From contig NC_081412.1 in assembly GCF_030272615.1 (NCBI RefSeq), positions 549,474,488 to 549,538,487 of the forward strand: a stretch of DNA of 64,000 nt, read 5' to 3'. The position numbers and the translations under genes were made by a program. Numbering within the stretch: the stretch's first letter is position 1; each line of letters starts with the position of its first letter. The notes under the pieces are model-generated. The model made no database searches, had not been told where the DNA came from, and saw nothing but the letters and a program-made list of their open reading frames with translations. Shown in pieces: positions 10,401-22,806 of this stretch. This DNA comes from Cryptomeria japonica (Eukaryota > Streptophyta > Pinopsida > Cupressales > Cupressaceae).

Positions 10401-12010
10401 GGAAATACCACAATGGGAGGGTGATCAACAGTATATTACATTGTCTAGTCTCTCCAATTTTGATGATTCTCCCTCATCCATTATTGAGTCTTCAATTTTG
10501 GACTTTACTGAATCTATGGAGCAAGCATTTGCAGAAAAATAGATGGTGCCCTTACCTTCCACAACAATCATAGTTGAGGTTCCACTTGGTGTGAGTACCA
10601 TTGTTTCCACTAGTGAACCATCCACATTTCCATCCATGATTATTTCCAAGGAGGCATCAATAACAACTACTGTTGCTCCATGAACTGAAACACCACTGGT
10701 CACCGCAGCCTTGATACCAATGATTTTATCTATAACTCTTGCAACTTCAAGTCAAAATGTTCCTTAGATACCAGTTGATATTCAAAAGGAGGCCACAACT
10801 CCATCCACTAACATAGAATTACCACCATGGATGGATATAGTAGCACCCAAAAGAAAGAAACAGGTAATTTCACTAGATGAATTTGATTTTGAATAGTTGG
10901 CTCCTCCTAAATCCAAAAGTACTAACAAGCCAAAGATTGTTTCTCAGGTACTGGTGGATCCTACTACCAAAAGGAAATATGTTGAAGTTATGGTGCCATC
11001 TTCAGACAAGAATAAGGATAATATTCAACCTAGATATTATGTTATGTAGACTACAAAACTTGGAGTGGAGACACATGAGAGTGTCAAGTTAGACTCTCAA
11101 ACTGCTTTCAATTCTCTAATGCGAAGATTTGATCAACAAAAAGCTGAAAAGAATAAATTAAAGTAGACATGTGACCAGTTGACCGGTGTGCTTCTCAAGG
11201 TCACATAATATTCCCAGGAAATCGAGCCAATTGTTTCTTCAATGGATACTGAGGCTCTTAAGAAGGTGGAATGGGTGGGCGTCAAGGGTCGAGTAGTAGA
11301 TGAGTGGATTGCTTGCTTGAAATTAGAAGGTTCTCGTCTTCTAGATTCAATGATTAAGCTGTTGACTGACTTTCAAGTTATTCAAAGTCAAATGCAAGGT
11401 GTCAAAACTTCCTTATCTCAAGAGGTAGAAAATATTGAAAAAAGTGTAACTCTTCGGGGTAAAATGGAGGATTTCATAATTGACATCCTTGTTGAAAATA
11501 AAGTAATTCCAACAAGAGAGAAATAGATCCAGAGTCTATCATTATTGTCTCATAGGAAAGAAACAATAAGGTCAATGATTATGGAACTGGATCGGGAAAA
11601 GAAGGAAGGTGATGATGAGATTGATCTTATTTCAGCAAGGATAGCTGAAATTTTGTGTTTCTTGTATGATGATAATCAAAGTCTTGTGACCCATGATGCC
11701 ATCATATGAGAATTTCTTTCCCTAATAGATCATTGTATAGAACCAAATTTCACAATTAATGCATTTGATAAATTGCTAGAAATACAAGTCAGTTTTGAAG
11801 TTCTTGCATCAATATTGAAAGATGGAAAAAAGAAATATATGAAGGTTGAAGATGCAGTTCCCATGTTCACGTCATCACCAATTCTACCACAATGTCTGAC
11901 AAAGCCGAGATGGACTCATGGAAGTTGTTTTGGTCAAGTTCAAGGAAGTCCAAAAAATCCAATGAGGAGGAGAAAGATGAATAAAGTGTCCCCTTTTTTA
12001 CACTTTCTTT
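7496..12010 (+). pseudogene. Long decayed reading frame of unrecognised family
   Basis: Plus-strand coding-like sequence continues through many stops and frame changes for about 3.4 kb once the solo LTR at 7738-8849 is removed. Recognisable blocks are VDHFDPNTRQVKDSN (about 7525), KSLKDYHYFQNWMCYY (about 8940), FGCVFLQFPTFTYIRI (about 9330), a Lys/Arg-rich stretch ending KKEKRRRRRRKST (10200-10247), a helical segment VIQSQMQGVKTSLSQEVENI (about 11380) and PRWTHGSCFGQVQGSPKNP (about 11905). I do not recognise the family. It has no RT, integrase or zinc-knuckle motif. It may be a host-derived or element-borne protein; its position among LTRs suggests the latter. Confidence 0.5.
7738..8849 (+). 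mobile_element. Solo LTR, copia type, related to the Copia-A LTR
   Basis: Starts TGTTGGCAATATGG and ends ATCCTAACA, with the C-rich CCCCCCTCCCTCTCAG stretch near its end that other copia LTRs here share. There is no primer-binding site after it and no element body. The flanking pentamers (AGTTC and TTTTC) are not a clean duplication. It interrupts the unrecognised reading frame. Confidence 0.75.
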
Positions 12011-12024
12011 TCATGTAGTTGCAT

Positions 12025-12903
12025 TGTTAGATGCTGCAAGTTTTCTCGTAGCTGCATATTTTCTTTCTATTGTAGTTGTAGTCAAGTGGGACTGTGCAGT
12101 TGAATTAGTCAGTTGTGCCCACATTTTTCTCCACTTTGTTTCCTATATAAGGAGGATCCTCATTTGTATATATTTATCTTTGATATGCTTAGCAAAACTT
12201 TGCCGAATTTTTGTGCCAACTAAGACTTTGTGCTTTTTGTTGTAAAATTTGATTCAAGGAAATAAAGATAGCAATTAGCTTATTTCCAAAATTTGTGTTG
12301 AATAGAAGATTGTGATTGTGATTAGGATTATTCTTATGTTTAATTCTCATAATCATTCCTTACATTCTTGAATCTTTTGGTGAAAATTGTGAAAGTTTAT
12401 GAAAGAGCTTTCTAATTATGGAAATAGACTTTGTGTTGTTTACATATTTGGGAAATTTTCTGATGTTAAGTGATTAGTAGTAGGTTTTGTATTGTTGTTA
12501 TTACTTGTAGTTTAAGGATTTGGGAATTTATACTTGAATACTTTGAGCTGCAAATTAAATTTCTTATCATTTGTAATCTTTAGCTTAGTTAGAATTACAT
12601 TCAAGAAAGACTTTGTGCTTCTTGATTGCAAATTTTGGGGTAATTTGTTGGAGTAGTTTGTTCATTTCTTTAAGTATCATAAGTGATATGGAAATGTAAC
12701 TAGTGGAGGGAAAATACGTAAACTCTGAAAAAAGAGAGTTATATGCCCGAAACTTACCCATAGATTTTAATTTCTTGTTAATTAGAGAAGAAATTTCAAA
12801 GGGAACCTCCCCTTGCTGAGAGGAGAGATTATTTTCTCGACATAGCTGTGTTTGAATTATATATTTTGTCATTGGTATGCTAGTGACAAAATATTCACCC
12901 AAC
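12025..12903 (+). repeat. LTR-like block without a partner
   Basis: The stretch starts TGTTAGATGC and ends CACCCAACA, exactly where integrase sequence of a second copia element begins. It contains a promoter-like TCCTATATAAGGAGG at about 12140 and no coding sequence. TG...CA ends plus a TATA box suggest an LTR, but no second copy or target duplication is visible. The start is uncertain. Confidence 0.4.
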
Positions 12904-12904
12904 A

Positions 12905-13928
12905 TGGGCCTACAAGAAAAAGAGCCCTGAATGGAAAAAGATACTTCATGATCCTCATAGATGATTTTTCACATATGACATGGGTCACCTTCTTGTAACA
13001 CAAGTCTGAATCCTATGGAAGATTCAAAATCTTTAGGAAGATGGTTGAGAAGGAAAGTGGATACAAGCTGAAATGTTTGAGATTAGAATATGGAGGTGAC
13101 TTCAAGTCAAATGAATTTTAAGACTACTATGAGAGACATAGAATCAGAAGACAATATTCAGCTCCTAGGACACCACAACAAAATGGTGTTGTGGAAAGGA
13201 AGAACGGAACATTCAAGGAGATGGCAAGGACAATGTTGAATGAAGCTATATGCCTGATGTATACTAGAAAGAAGCAGTTTATACTATTGTATACACATTA
13301 AATAGAGTTCAACTGAGAGTGAACAACAAAATGACATCTTATAAGTTATGGTATGATAGGAAACCATCAGTCAAGTATTTCAAGGTGTTTGGTAGCAAGT
13401 GCTTCATCAAAAGAGATGAAAATGGATTAGGAAGTTCTGATTCAAGAAGTGATGAAGGTATCTTCTTGGGATACTCAAATCACATCAAGGCTTATAAATG
13501 TTTCAACAAGAGGCTAAAGAAAGTGATTGAGAGTGTACATGTAAGAGTGGATGAAGATCTACATAAAGGAAAATTGAGCATAATAAATCAGATTGAAGAG
13601 CCACATGTTGAAGATGAAGAGCAATCTGAAAGTGAACAAAAAGAAGTACCCAACAAGACTCCAAATAGATATGTGCAAAAGAATCACCCTGAAGAGAAAG
13701 TCATAGGAAACAAGAATGATGGTGTACAAACTAGAAGAAGGCTTGCAAGAAATAATGAACAAGTAATTTTTTGTCTTATGACTGAGATGGAACCTAGAAC
13801 GTATGATGAAGCCAACAAAAGTGAGAAGTGGATAAATGATATGGAAGAAGAGTTGAAGCAAATAGAGAAGAACAAGACTTGGGTTTTGGTTCCTAGGCTA
13901 GCAGACAAGAATGTCATTGGGACTAAAT
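12905..13928 (+). pseudogene. Second copia relic (Copia-B): integrase to RT start
   Basis: It begins inside the integrase core (RYFMILIDDFSHMTWVTFL, about 12939), then NGVVERKNGTF (13183), then an open stretch 13319-13969 with SYKLWYDRKPSVKYFKVFGS, an acidic linker and the start of RT (KTWVLVPRLADKNVIGTK). It is cut at about 13929, where LTR-like sequence begins. Both ends are missing, and stops occur at about 13120 and 13300. It is clearly copia by domain order and motif. Confidence 0.85.
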
Positions 13929-16097
13929 CATATCGAGATAACTCAATCTATCAAGTTTTGTGCTGGTGATATCTGATCTGGTAGTTTGATCGAAATAACT
14001 AGGCTGATACCAAGTTGTGTGGAGGAAATTGCTATCAGTGTAAGTCAGGATGATGTCAGGTCATGTGGAGTTTTTGTCATGTTTGTCAGATCAAGATAGC
14101 AATGTTGAATAACAAATCAGAGCCACACATCGAAATAGCAGATAAAGGCGGCATAACAAGTTTGTGTTATACCGCTAGAGTAAACTACTCTAACATCATT
14201 GTATCGGAATAGCTATGTCAACCAAGAGACTGAGGATGTGTATCAAAGTAGCTATTGAAGGCAGAATAACAAATTCCCACCATGTCGATAGTGTGATCTA
14301 TTCCGATAGAGGGAAATGAAGAGTAGACTCCTTGGTAAGATCATTGAAATAATATATGCCAATATGGTGAAGGACTATGGAGTTGTGATTTTGGAATAGC
14401 TATGTCGATGCTTGTTCATGTTGGGTCATCAGAATAAGTTTGTTTTGACAAGTTAGTGTCCAAATGCTAATCCGATAGTGTTGGTTGTTCTGATGGGTAT
14501 GCGTTTCTGAATACCTATGTCGATAAAGTTTGTCACCATAGAGTTTGAGTATCAAAATACCTATGCCGATAAAGGGAGGTTGATAGTATGTCATCAGAAT
14601 GACTTATACTATCATTCTAGCATGTTTTTCCTATGTCGATAGTTAATGGTAATTTCGATATTTGGTCGTTTGGCTTGGAGGTTCTTGTTTGGGATAACTA
14701 TGGCGATGAACTTGAGGAAAGAGAAATCCAAATGACATAATAGATCAACATAAGTGCTTATTGTCAACCTGATGTGTTTGCAGACCGTATAACACGAAGG
14801 TTAGTCATAGCATGGAGATCAACTGATCTGTACAGCTCGATTGTCCACATGGATCTTGACCAACCTTGACCATCTAAAATAGATGAAGAATAAGAGGACA
14901 TGTGGCTCATTGGTAGACAGAACAAATCAAATATCTGAAAGTTGGTGATGATAAAGATTATTGTCAATTCTTTCAGGGTAGGTCGATAGAAGATGATGAT
15001 CCCATTAATGGTGATCCAGTTGCAGATAGGTTTGCGGATCAAGATGATCAAGATGAAGGAGATTAGATCTACTGGACATATCAAGTTTACTAAAAATAGC
15101 AACCTAGTGCATAAAGTAAACATAACAGAGCTAGACAAAGGGCAGAAAACAGAGTAGGATTATTTAATGCAAGTAGTCGATCCGAGGAGGAAAATCCAAT
15201 CTACTACAAACTGTTTCCTTGAAGAACAGATTGAGATTACTAATTTTTCTATGTACCAAATGACCTGAAGACAGATAAAACACATTTAATGCAAGCGGCT
15301 AGTCTGAGATCATACTAAAGACAGAGAATTAAATCTTGTTGATACAGAGAGCTGACTAAAGGAAAAGGTAATTTGATGTACTTTGACAAGAGTAGATGAG
15401 ATAGAGATAGAGATAGAGATAGTGGTAGAAATAAAGACAACTTTAGAAGTCAATTGAAATAGAGAGTGTATTGCTGAATAGAGTAGATAGAGTAAGTTAG
15501 AGAGAGAGAGAGCAGTAGTAGAAGAAAAAAATTAAGAGTAGAATAGTTTAAGATAGAAGAAGCTGAGGCAGAGAGAAGAAGACAATCAAACAAAGGGAGA
15601 AGAAATAAACGTAGGAAGAATACCAGCAGGTAGAGAAATCCTTTCTGAAAGTGTGAAAAACTTGTAAAGTGTTGCAAAACCTCATTTGCAATAAGGCATA
15701 TAACTTGTATTTGAAATCTATATTCATTGTAATCTCTGAGTGGGTGTTCAGAGAAGGGGTAGGTGCTCCTTTGAGTAGGTGCTCATAAAACTAGGGGTTG
15801 GTGCTCCTAGAGTTGGTGCTTAGAATATTAGGGGTTAGTGCTCCTTGGGTTGGTGCCCTAAAACATATTGTACTTAGTTTTACCTATGAGGATGGATTAG
15901 AGCAGTAGACTCAAGCAACTATTCTTACTGAGGTTTTTTCCTACATTGAGTTTGTCTCATACATCTAATGTTATGTGATGTGCTCTTGTGTATGTGTGTT
16001 TATGTTTGCATTACATCTTTAAAATATGCACACTGAACTTAAAGTTTTGAAATACATTAATTCACGCCCCCCTCTCAGTGTCCATTTGTGTTCTTCA
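13929..16097 (+). repeat. Large LTR-like block with internal short repeats
   Basis: Non-coding, between the broken copia RT and the gypsy integrase relic. Words of the type CTATGTCGATA recur at least seven times between about 14200 and 14700. A GGGTTGGTGCTCCT-type repeat fills 15740-15860. The 3' end has TTCACGCCCCCCTCTCAG, the same signature as the ends of other copia LTRs here. I read it as a solo or truncated copia LTR of about 2.1 kb; the ends are approximate. Confidence 0.5.
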
Positions 16098-16279
16098 TGT
16101 ACCAATAGTGAAAACATCATTGGGTCAATGTTCAAGAGCCTAATTGCACCATTGGAATATAGGTCTTTTGTCTAATAGGGGACCAACCATTAGGTTTGAA
16201 GCTACTGCTTGTGATATTTATATCTTGAATTATAAAGTAGGGTCAAATCACCCTTCTATAATTCCCCCATCTTAATGAA

Positions 16280-17540
16280 TCTATCATGCCATCAAATCCT
16301 TTGATTCTAAATCAACTTTGTATGATGCAATGTTTCCTTTTTGAACTCCTCTAATATATTTAGCTAATTGATCCATTATTGATGTGCTTGTGACAGATCC
16401 ATGCCAAGTTCCAATGTTGTCCTCATTGTTTTGTGCTCAAATTCTATTAGGAGAACAACCTTCTTCCCATACACGAATTCAAATGGTTTGAAGCTAGTAG
16501 TTGTCTTCTAAGTAATAATACTCTAACAAGATGATTAATTGGAGGGTCCCTACAATTCTATGGAGGTCAATTCCCTAAAATTCTATGATGTTGAAGCCAA
16601 CCCTAGGGGTGGGTGGGAGGAGGATATGGGAGATTCTAACAAGTTAATTAAGTAGGAGAGCTCTTGAGAAAGCCCTACTATTTTAAGGGGAAGGGTATAC
16701 ATGAATCATTTCTTTGAGAATTCAAAATCCTGGCATGCCCCATCAATTGGAAGGTTTCTTATTCTATAGGCCCAAAAAACTTCAAGAAGTCTTGAGGCCC
16801 AATCCTTCTTATGAAGGGAAACTGTTTTAGTTAGGATTGCTTCTATTTCTCTATTTGTCACCTCTACCTCTCCATTGGATTAGAGATGGTAAGGTGTTTT
16901 TTTTGTGTCTCAATTTATATTCATTAATCAATGCTTGGATTAGATTTGAGGTAAATTTTAGTGTTTGATTTATGATAATTTCTCATGGGACACCATATCT
17001 GGTAAATATCTCCTCATACAGAAATTTTGCAACCTTTTTATCCCTTGCATGCTTCATAGCTCTAGCCTCCACCCATTTTGACAGATGATCTATACATACT
17101 AAGATGTATTCCTTGTTGTTTGAAGGTGGGTCAATGAGATCTATAAAATCTAATCCCCATTTGTTAAAGGGTGTTAGGACTAGCTGAGGTTGCAAGGGCA
17201 TCTCATCAAATTTGGTAGGTCTACTCATTCTTTAGCATCTATCACAACATCTAGTATATTTGACTGAGTCCTTATGCAATATTGGCCAATAGTAGCCTAT
17301 ATTGAGCACTTTTATATTAGTCCTCTTGATTGCAAAGTGACTCCCATAGGGTTCATCATGACAAGCATGGAGAATTTCATAGATGTCTTATTTTCGGATG
17401 CATATTCTTATCACATTATCAATACCTCTATGAAATAGGTAACTAGATATCTATTAGTATGGGAAGCTCTTTTCCACCATTTCATTTCTTTCTATAGGGG
17501 AGAAGTGTGGAATTCATAAATCATTTCTATGCCCTTCAAG
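16280..17540 (-). pseudogene. Ty3/gypsy integrase relic
   Basis: Read on the minus strand from 17540 down: a degenerate HHCC zinc finger (ILHACHDEPYGSHF, then CCDRC), an open core at 17228-16983 with WGLDFIDLIDPPSNNKEY and HLSKWVEARAMKHA, then REIIINHTLKFTSN, where the second catalytic Asp has become Asn. The C-terminal region contains FKPFEFVYGKKVVLLIEFE (about 16470). Frames are broken in several places. No RT or LTR belonging to it can be identified, so it is a fragment. Confidence 0.82.
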
Positions 17541-17935
17541 ATTGGATTGGACCAATCCCATAACATGGAAATGATTTGTAGGGATAAGAAGGTGATTTTG
17601 AGGTAGGAGCTAAATATCTCAAAATAAGTGCAAATAGGGCTAGAATAATGAGATGAAGGCTAAGATCCATACTACTTGTGCCTATGACCATACTTAGACA
17701 TTTTCATTACATGATTAACATCCATTATTACCAAGCTCCATACTATTCACATGTATAAGCATATGTAAGACATCCATTTTACATGCCTTACAAGCATGCC
17801 TACCTTGTCACTTAGAATTTTGAAGTGTGTTGAAAAACACACAATGATATTCAATGAAATTACTAATATGAACCCATGACTTCATTTTATTAGCGCATGC
17901 ACCAACCATGTTGCAATTGCAATGATGCTTATGGT
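17541..17935. other. Stretch without recognisable gene
   Basis: Between the gypsy integrase relic and the 5' LTR of G1. AT-rich, no coding pattern, no repeat that I can pair. Confidence 0.5.
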
Positions 17936-19122
17936 TGTAGCATCCTGAAATTGTACCCTTGTACAATTTTGATTGCATTGGGTCCCTACCTCAACATTTG
18001 CGCCCCTTGGCTTGATTGGGACTTGATTATGCTCATGCCCCTTATGCATTGCATCATTTTATACTTTTTTCTATGCACATGACACCTTATCCTATCCCTA
18101 AATAGGGGTAGAACCAAGGTGCCACACTCTGGTCCTAATTAGGACTAGGGTGCCATGCTCTGGTCCCCCCTAATTGGGGCCTCTTTAAAACCCTATGCCC
18201 TATTTCAAAATTGAGTGTGACTTCCAGCTCCATATTGACTCATGTTGGGAAATTAGCAAGTTTTCCAATGGCCAAGTTTAAAAGGAGGTTTTCCCCTCTC
18301 ATTTGACATCTATCACATCATCTATCAAGCATTTGACAATCATATGACATCAAACAATTAAGCATTCAAGAGAAAGTGAGCATTAATCAATCTTCCTTCA
18401 AGCCTTGGAGCAACAATAAAGTCAAGAATCAAGCATTGAAGTAGACATATTTCATCCTATTTTGTTGAAGACTTCATCAGCCCTAATTTCATGTGGAGAC
18501 AAACTAAACTTCACAAGGAGGTATATCATTTGATTTTCAGTCATTATTCAGTATCTCCCTCAAAAGGAGAATCTTCCATTACTTCAATTTCAATTATCTT
18601 TATCTCAATTTCATGGTTAATTCCAAAAATGGGGTTTGACCTTAGGCAAACCCTATTTTGAACCTATTTCCCTTTCTTTTTGTGTGTAGGAAATATGTAC
18701 GAAGCTATGAGCTTCAAAATTAACATTATTTGTGAAGACAAATCAACCATCTTTGGCGTGCAAAAATTTAGGAGGACTAGAGCAACAGGTGCTCTGATCT
18801 TGACATTTTTGGAGCTTTTTCAGGAATCAGATCTGAATCTGCATGTACTGCCCAAATCCAGGTGCGTGCCTCAATTTGATGATTGTAGCTCATTGTTTTC
18901 GCTTTTTTACCTTCATTTTCAACACTTTTCTTTAATTTTAGCATTTCAGCTCACAAAAGAGGGCAAACAAATTCACACTCCCCCTAAATCCAATTAGCAT
19001 TCAATCCTTATCATTTTTTATTTATTTCTGAATCTATTGGATTTCACTATCTTTTGAATGTAATGGGAAATTAGTGGTTTTCATACATCTAGTGGTGGGA
19101 ACCCTAATTTTTCACCATTAAA
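17936..19122 (+). repeat. 5' LTR of G1
   Basis: Starts TGTAGCATCCTGAAATTG; ends at 19122, just before TTTTGGTGAGC. It pairs with 25406-26582 and carries the words CTCATGCCCC and GGCCTCTTTAAAA in both copies. Many scattered differences between the copies point to an old insertion. Confidence 0.85.
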
Positions 19123-19125
19123 TTT

Positions 19126-19143
19126 TGGTGAGCTTGACTCCTT
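19126..19143 (+). other. Primer-binding site of G1, overlapping a splice-donor-like word
   Basis: TGGTGAGCTTGACTCC lies directly after the LTR. G2 has TGGTGAGCCCGACG and G3 has TGGTGAACCCGACG in the same place on the minus strand. I cannot name the primer tRNA. The word G|GTGAGC also matches a 5' splice site. Confidence 0.55.
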
Positions 19144-19868
19144 ACACCTTTAATTCTTATTTATGTTCTCATATTTGAGTGTTTATGCAATTTAAAATTC
19201 AAATTTTCATTTACAAGTTTGATTTCCTTGCAAATTATAAAAATTTAGAGGTTAATTTCAATAAAACCCTAATTTTTAATTTTGAGCTTGTGAATTGCTT
19301 AATTTGGATTAATTATTTCACATATGAGTGTGTTTCAATTTCAAAATTCAAAATTTTCATCTTCAAGTTTAATTTCAAATTCTAATTTTAAAATTAAGTG
19401 GTTAATTTCAAAAACCGTAATTTAAAAAAAAAAAAAAATTGAGCTTGTGGGTTGTTTAAATTTTCAATTCATCATTTTAGAGATACCTCAAATTCAAAAT
19501 TTCAATCTTGGATCAAATTTCAAATTTAAATTTTAAAATTAAGTGGTTAATTAAAAGAGCCCTAATTTTGAAATTTAAATTTACCTTGTGGGTTGCCCAA
19601 TTTTGGATTAATAATTTCAATTTCAAAATTATAACCTTAGATCTAATTTTAAATTTAGATGTTAAAATTAAGAGGTTCTTTTCACAAAACCCTAATTTTT
19701 AAATTTAAGTTTATTAGTAGATTGCATAATTTTTCACAATTATTCTTTGTCTTTTCAATCAATTTGCTTATTTAATTGAATAATCATTGTTCTAAATTTT
19801 TTGCATTATTCAATTATTTTGCAAGTTTCAAAATTCAAATTTTAAATTTCAAATTTCAAATTTCAATT

Positions 19869-19887
19869 CCCCCCCCTCCCCCCTTAG
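19869..19887 (+). promoter_or_regulatory. Polypyrimidine-AG (candidate 3' splice site) before G1 gag
   Basis: A run of C and T ends in TTAG three bases before the gag ATG (TTAG-TGC-ATGAG). The same context precedes G2 gag. It reads as a 3' splice site that would remove the leader. This is inference from sequence only. Confidence 0.5.
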
Positions 19888-19890
19888 TGC

Positions 19891-22350
19891 ATGAGTTTTA
19901 CTACTATTACTCCAACCTATAATATTCTCAAGAGAAGTTGTAGAATTAAGGCTTTCCAAGGTTTAATTATCGAGGAGATGGAGCCTAATTTGGATAACTT
20001 ATTCCATGAGGATATTGGTGGTTCTTCCAATCCTACAAATGATGTCAGTTATCCTCATTCTTTATATAATTCTCATGATGTGGTTGAATCACTAACTAGG
20101 GTTTCCATTGACCAATTAGAGAAGATTGACAATCAATTTAAAAATCTTCAACAATGGATGAGTTACCTAGAAAGTGAGGCTCTACCACTAATTGAAGTAT
20201 TAAAAAGAATGATTCAAAGTGATAAAATTGGTGTTGATGTGTTACGTGGTATTTCTCAAATTGTTGGTAATAATATTATGCTTATGAAGAGTTGTGTTTA
20301 AGTCCTTGGTTATACACAACCTCCTAGTCAAGCTAATCATTCCATTCTTTTGACTAACCCTATGGCTAGTGTTCCCACTTTTACATCTAACATCATGACT
20401 ACCTCTACACAAAATGTCATACCTACAAATGTCAGTCAAGGGGAAAACTCCTCTAATCATAATTCCTTCATACCTCCTCCTATGAGTCTTCCATTTGTTA
20501 ACCAATCTTCTCCAATACCTACTTATCATATTGTTCCACCTCCTTATTCTCAACCCCCACCTTCATATAACAATATCCCTCCTTATTATCAAGCTCCTCC
20601 TTCCTACAATAATTTTATCCCTCCTAATTCCAACATGTCCAATTTCAGTCCTTCTACCAAAGGTACCATCAATAGTCTAGCCCAAACAATATCTTCCTTG
20701 CAACAACAAATCGCGTCTATGAATCAATTTAAATATAATGTACCCACATTTGATGTAGTGAGCCCATTATCCAATGTCATTTTTTGTGTTGTCCCTCCTA
20801 AACATGTGGAAGTCTCTCAATTGGAGTTTTATAATGGAAAAGGTGACTCCTTGACTCATGTGAAAATATTTTAAACTTTGTGTAGTGACTTTTCTCATGA
20901 CTAAAGATTGTTGGCTAAATTGTTTAGTAGAACACTAAGGGATAAAGATTTGCAATGGTATTGTTCTTTACCTCCTTATTCTATTGCTTCATTTCAACAA
21001 TTGGCTAATTCTTTCATTCAACAATTTCACAATAATATTGGACCTAAAATTACTTTGACTAATTTGATGCATTATAAGCAAGGTGTTAAAGAAAAAGTGA
21101 CTGATTTTATTTGTAGATATAAACATTTGTATTCTCAAATTGCTTTTCATGTGCTTGATAAAGATATTCAAAGAATTTTCATTTCTAATTTTCAAAAAGA
21201 TATTAGGGATAAACTTCTCTTTTCTGAGTTTACTTCCTTTACACAGTTGTGTGCAGTACTTCACAATTATCACCTTATCACGAGTCAATTGGAACAATCA
21301 TCTTCAATGGCTTCAAATGATAAAATTGAAAGTTCTCAACAACCTTTTGCAAAGTTCAAACGGAATAAGGGATTCATCAAATTCAATGACAACAACAACA
21401 CTCAAGTAGTAGCCGCAACAGGTGTGCCTCCTTTGTCCAAATGCTTTAGAAAAGAATTCACTTCTCTTAATGAATCTTTGTACAGTATTATGTCGCAATT
21501 GTTACAAAGGAATGTGTTGAAACTTCCCCCTATTAATTCAATTGATACAACTAAGCCTTTGTCATATGTCTTTGATTCCAAAGCTTTTTCCCAATATCGT
21601 CGTCAAACTGATCATGACACTGAAAAGTGTTATTCCTTAAATAATAAGATTCAAGACTTGATTGATAGCAATTTTATATTTGTGGCTAGTGTGAATGATA
21701 AAGGAAATAAATTCGTAGCTCCTCCTAATCAAAATCTTCAAATTTTCACTGATCCTTTACCTCCCCATTCCACTAATGTGATTGAGACTGATCATCTTGC
21801 TTTCTCTCCCAATGATCTTGGCCTTGAGTCTAATAATGTGGTGAACCTTATTGATAAAAATGAAACTCCTAAGGACTTATACATTATATTTGATCCTAGT
21901 TGGACTATTGAAGCACCCAATGGCCCATTATATATCACTGCGAGAATCAAGGGCATACCCTCTCAAGGGGTGCTCATTGATGCAACTTGTATGATTAATG
22001 TGATAACTGAAAGAATTTATTTATACTTTACAATTGCATCAAATGACACATGAGAAATATGATGCGGTGATTAATCTTGTCCTACCATTGGTTCTATTTC
22101 TCTTCCCATTGAGGTTGGTACTAAAACTTTAGATATTAACTTTTCTATAATTCCTACATCAAAATAATTTCATGTGAAGTTAGGACATTCTTGGCTCTCT
22201 TCCATGAAAGCGATCCCTTCTATTGTTCATAAATATTTAAAATTTCCTCTTGATGACAAGATCATAACTATTAATCATAGCATGTACCAACCTAGGATTA
22301 GGTAAAGAGATGTTTGTCTTGATTTTTTTGGTCTAAACAATTCCAACCTC
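19891..22350 (+). pseudogene. G1 gag with protease-like region (decayed)
   Basis: Starts MSFTTITPTYNILKRS and matches G2 gag throughout. The first three open pieces (19891-20301, 20350-20874, 20908-22053) lie in one frame and are split by stops at 20299, 20872 and near 20902; at the last two G2 has Gln codons. A Pro/Tyr/Asn-rich linker (about 20460-20640) leads to a retrotransposon gag core (YNGKGDSLTHVKIF; DLQWYCSLPPYSIASFQQL; KQGVKEKVTDFICRYKHLY). A His/Cys motif follows (RRQTDHDTEKCYSL), then a retropepsin-like region where the catalytic DxG reads GVLIDATCMINVIT. Beyond 22053 the frame is lost. Confidence 0.85.
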
Positions 22351-22403
22351 TTAAACCTAGAAGTGATTCTCTTTTTCAATCTTATCAAAAATGAAAAAAT
22401 GAG

Positions 22404-22793
22404 ATGATTGTATCCTTGAGTAAACCTAGAAATCAAACACTTAGTCTTCCTCCAACTAATGATCACATGGCTCTTCTTATGGATAAGTCTATTCTTCCTC
22501 CTAAGGATAGAGATAGTCTTTCCCCTAAGGAAGAATCTGTTCCTTCTCCTAAGAATGAGTCTATTATTCCTCCCAAGGATACAAAAGCTCTTCCTCCTAA
22601 GCATCAATCTATTCCTCCTTCTAAGGATAAACATATTATTCCTCCTAAGGATAGAACTATTCCTCCTCATGATGGACCTGGTCTCCTTCCCACACCTTCT
22701 ATTCCTCCTTTATATGGTGTGGTTTCGCCTCCTACATCTTACAAAGGGAAGCGACTGACCTCTCCTATTGCTCAACCTAAAAGACCTTCCTAA
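22404..22793 (+). pseudogene. G1 gag, Pro/Lys-rich repeat region
   Basis: Open in a shifted frame. About seven units of 8-9 codons of the type SIxPPKDx run from about 22483 to 22670, followed by GPGLLPTPSIPPLYGVV, which matches G2 (GLGLLPKPKIPPLYGAV). G2 has no comparable repeat array, so the units expanded in this copy or its lineage. Confidence 0.7.
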
Positions 22794-22806
22794 TCCAAGG
22801 GAAACA

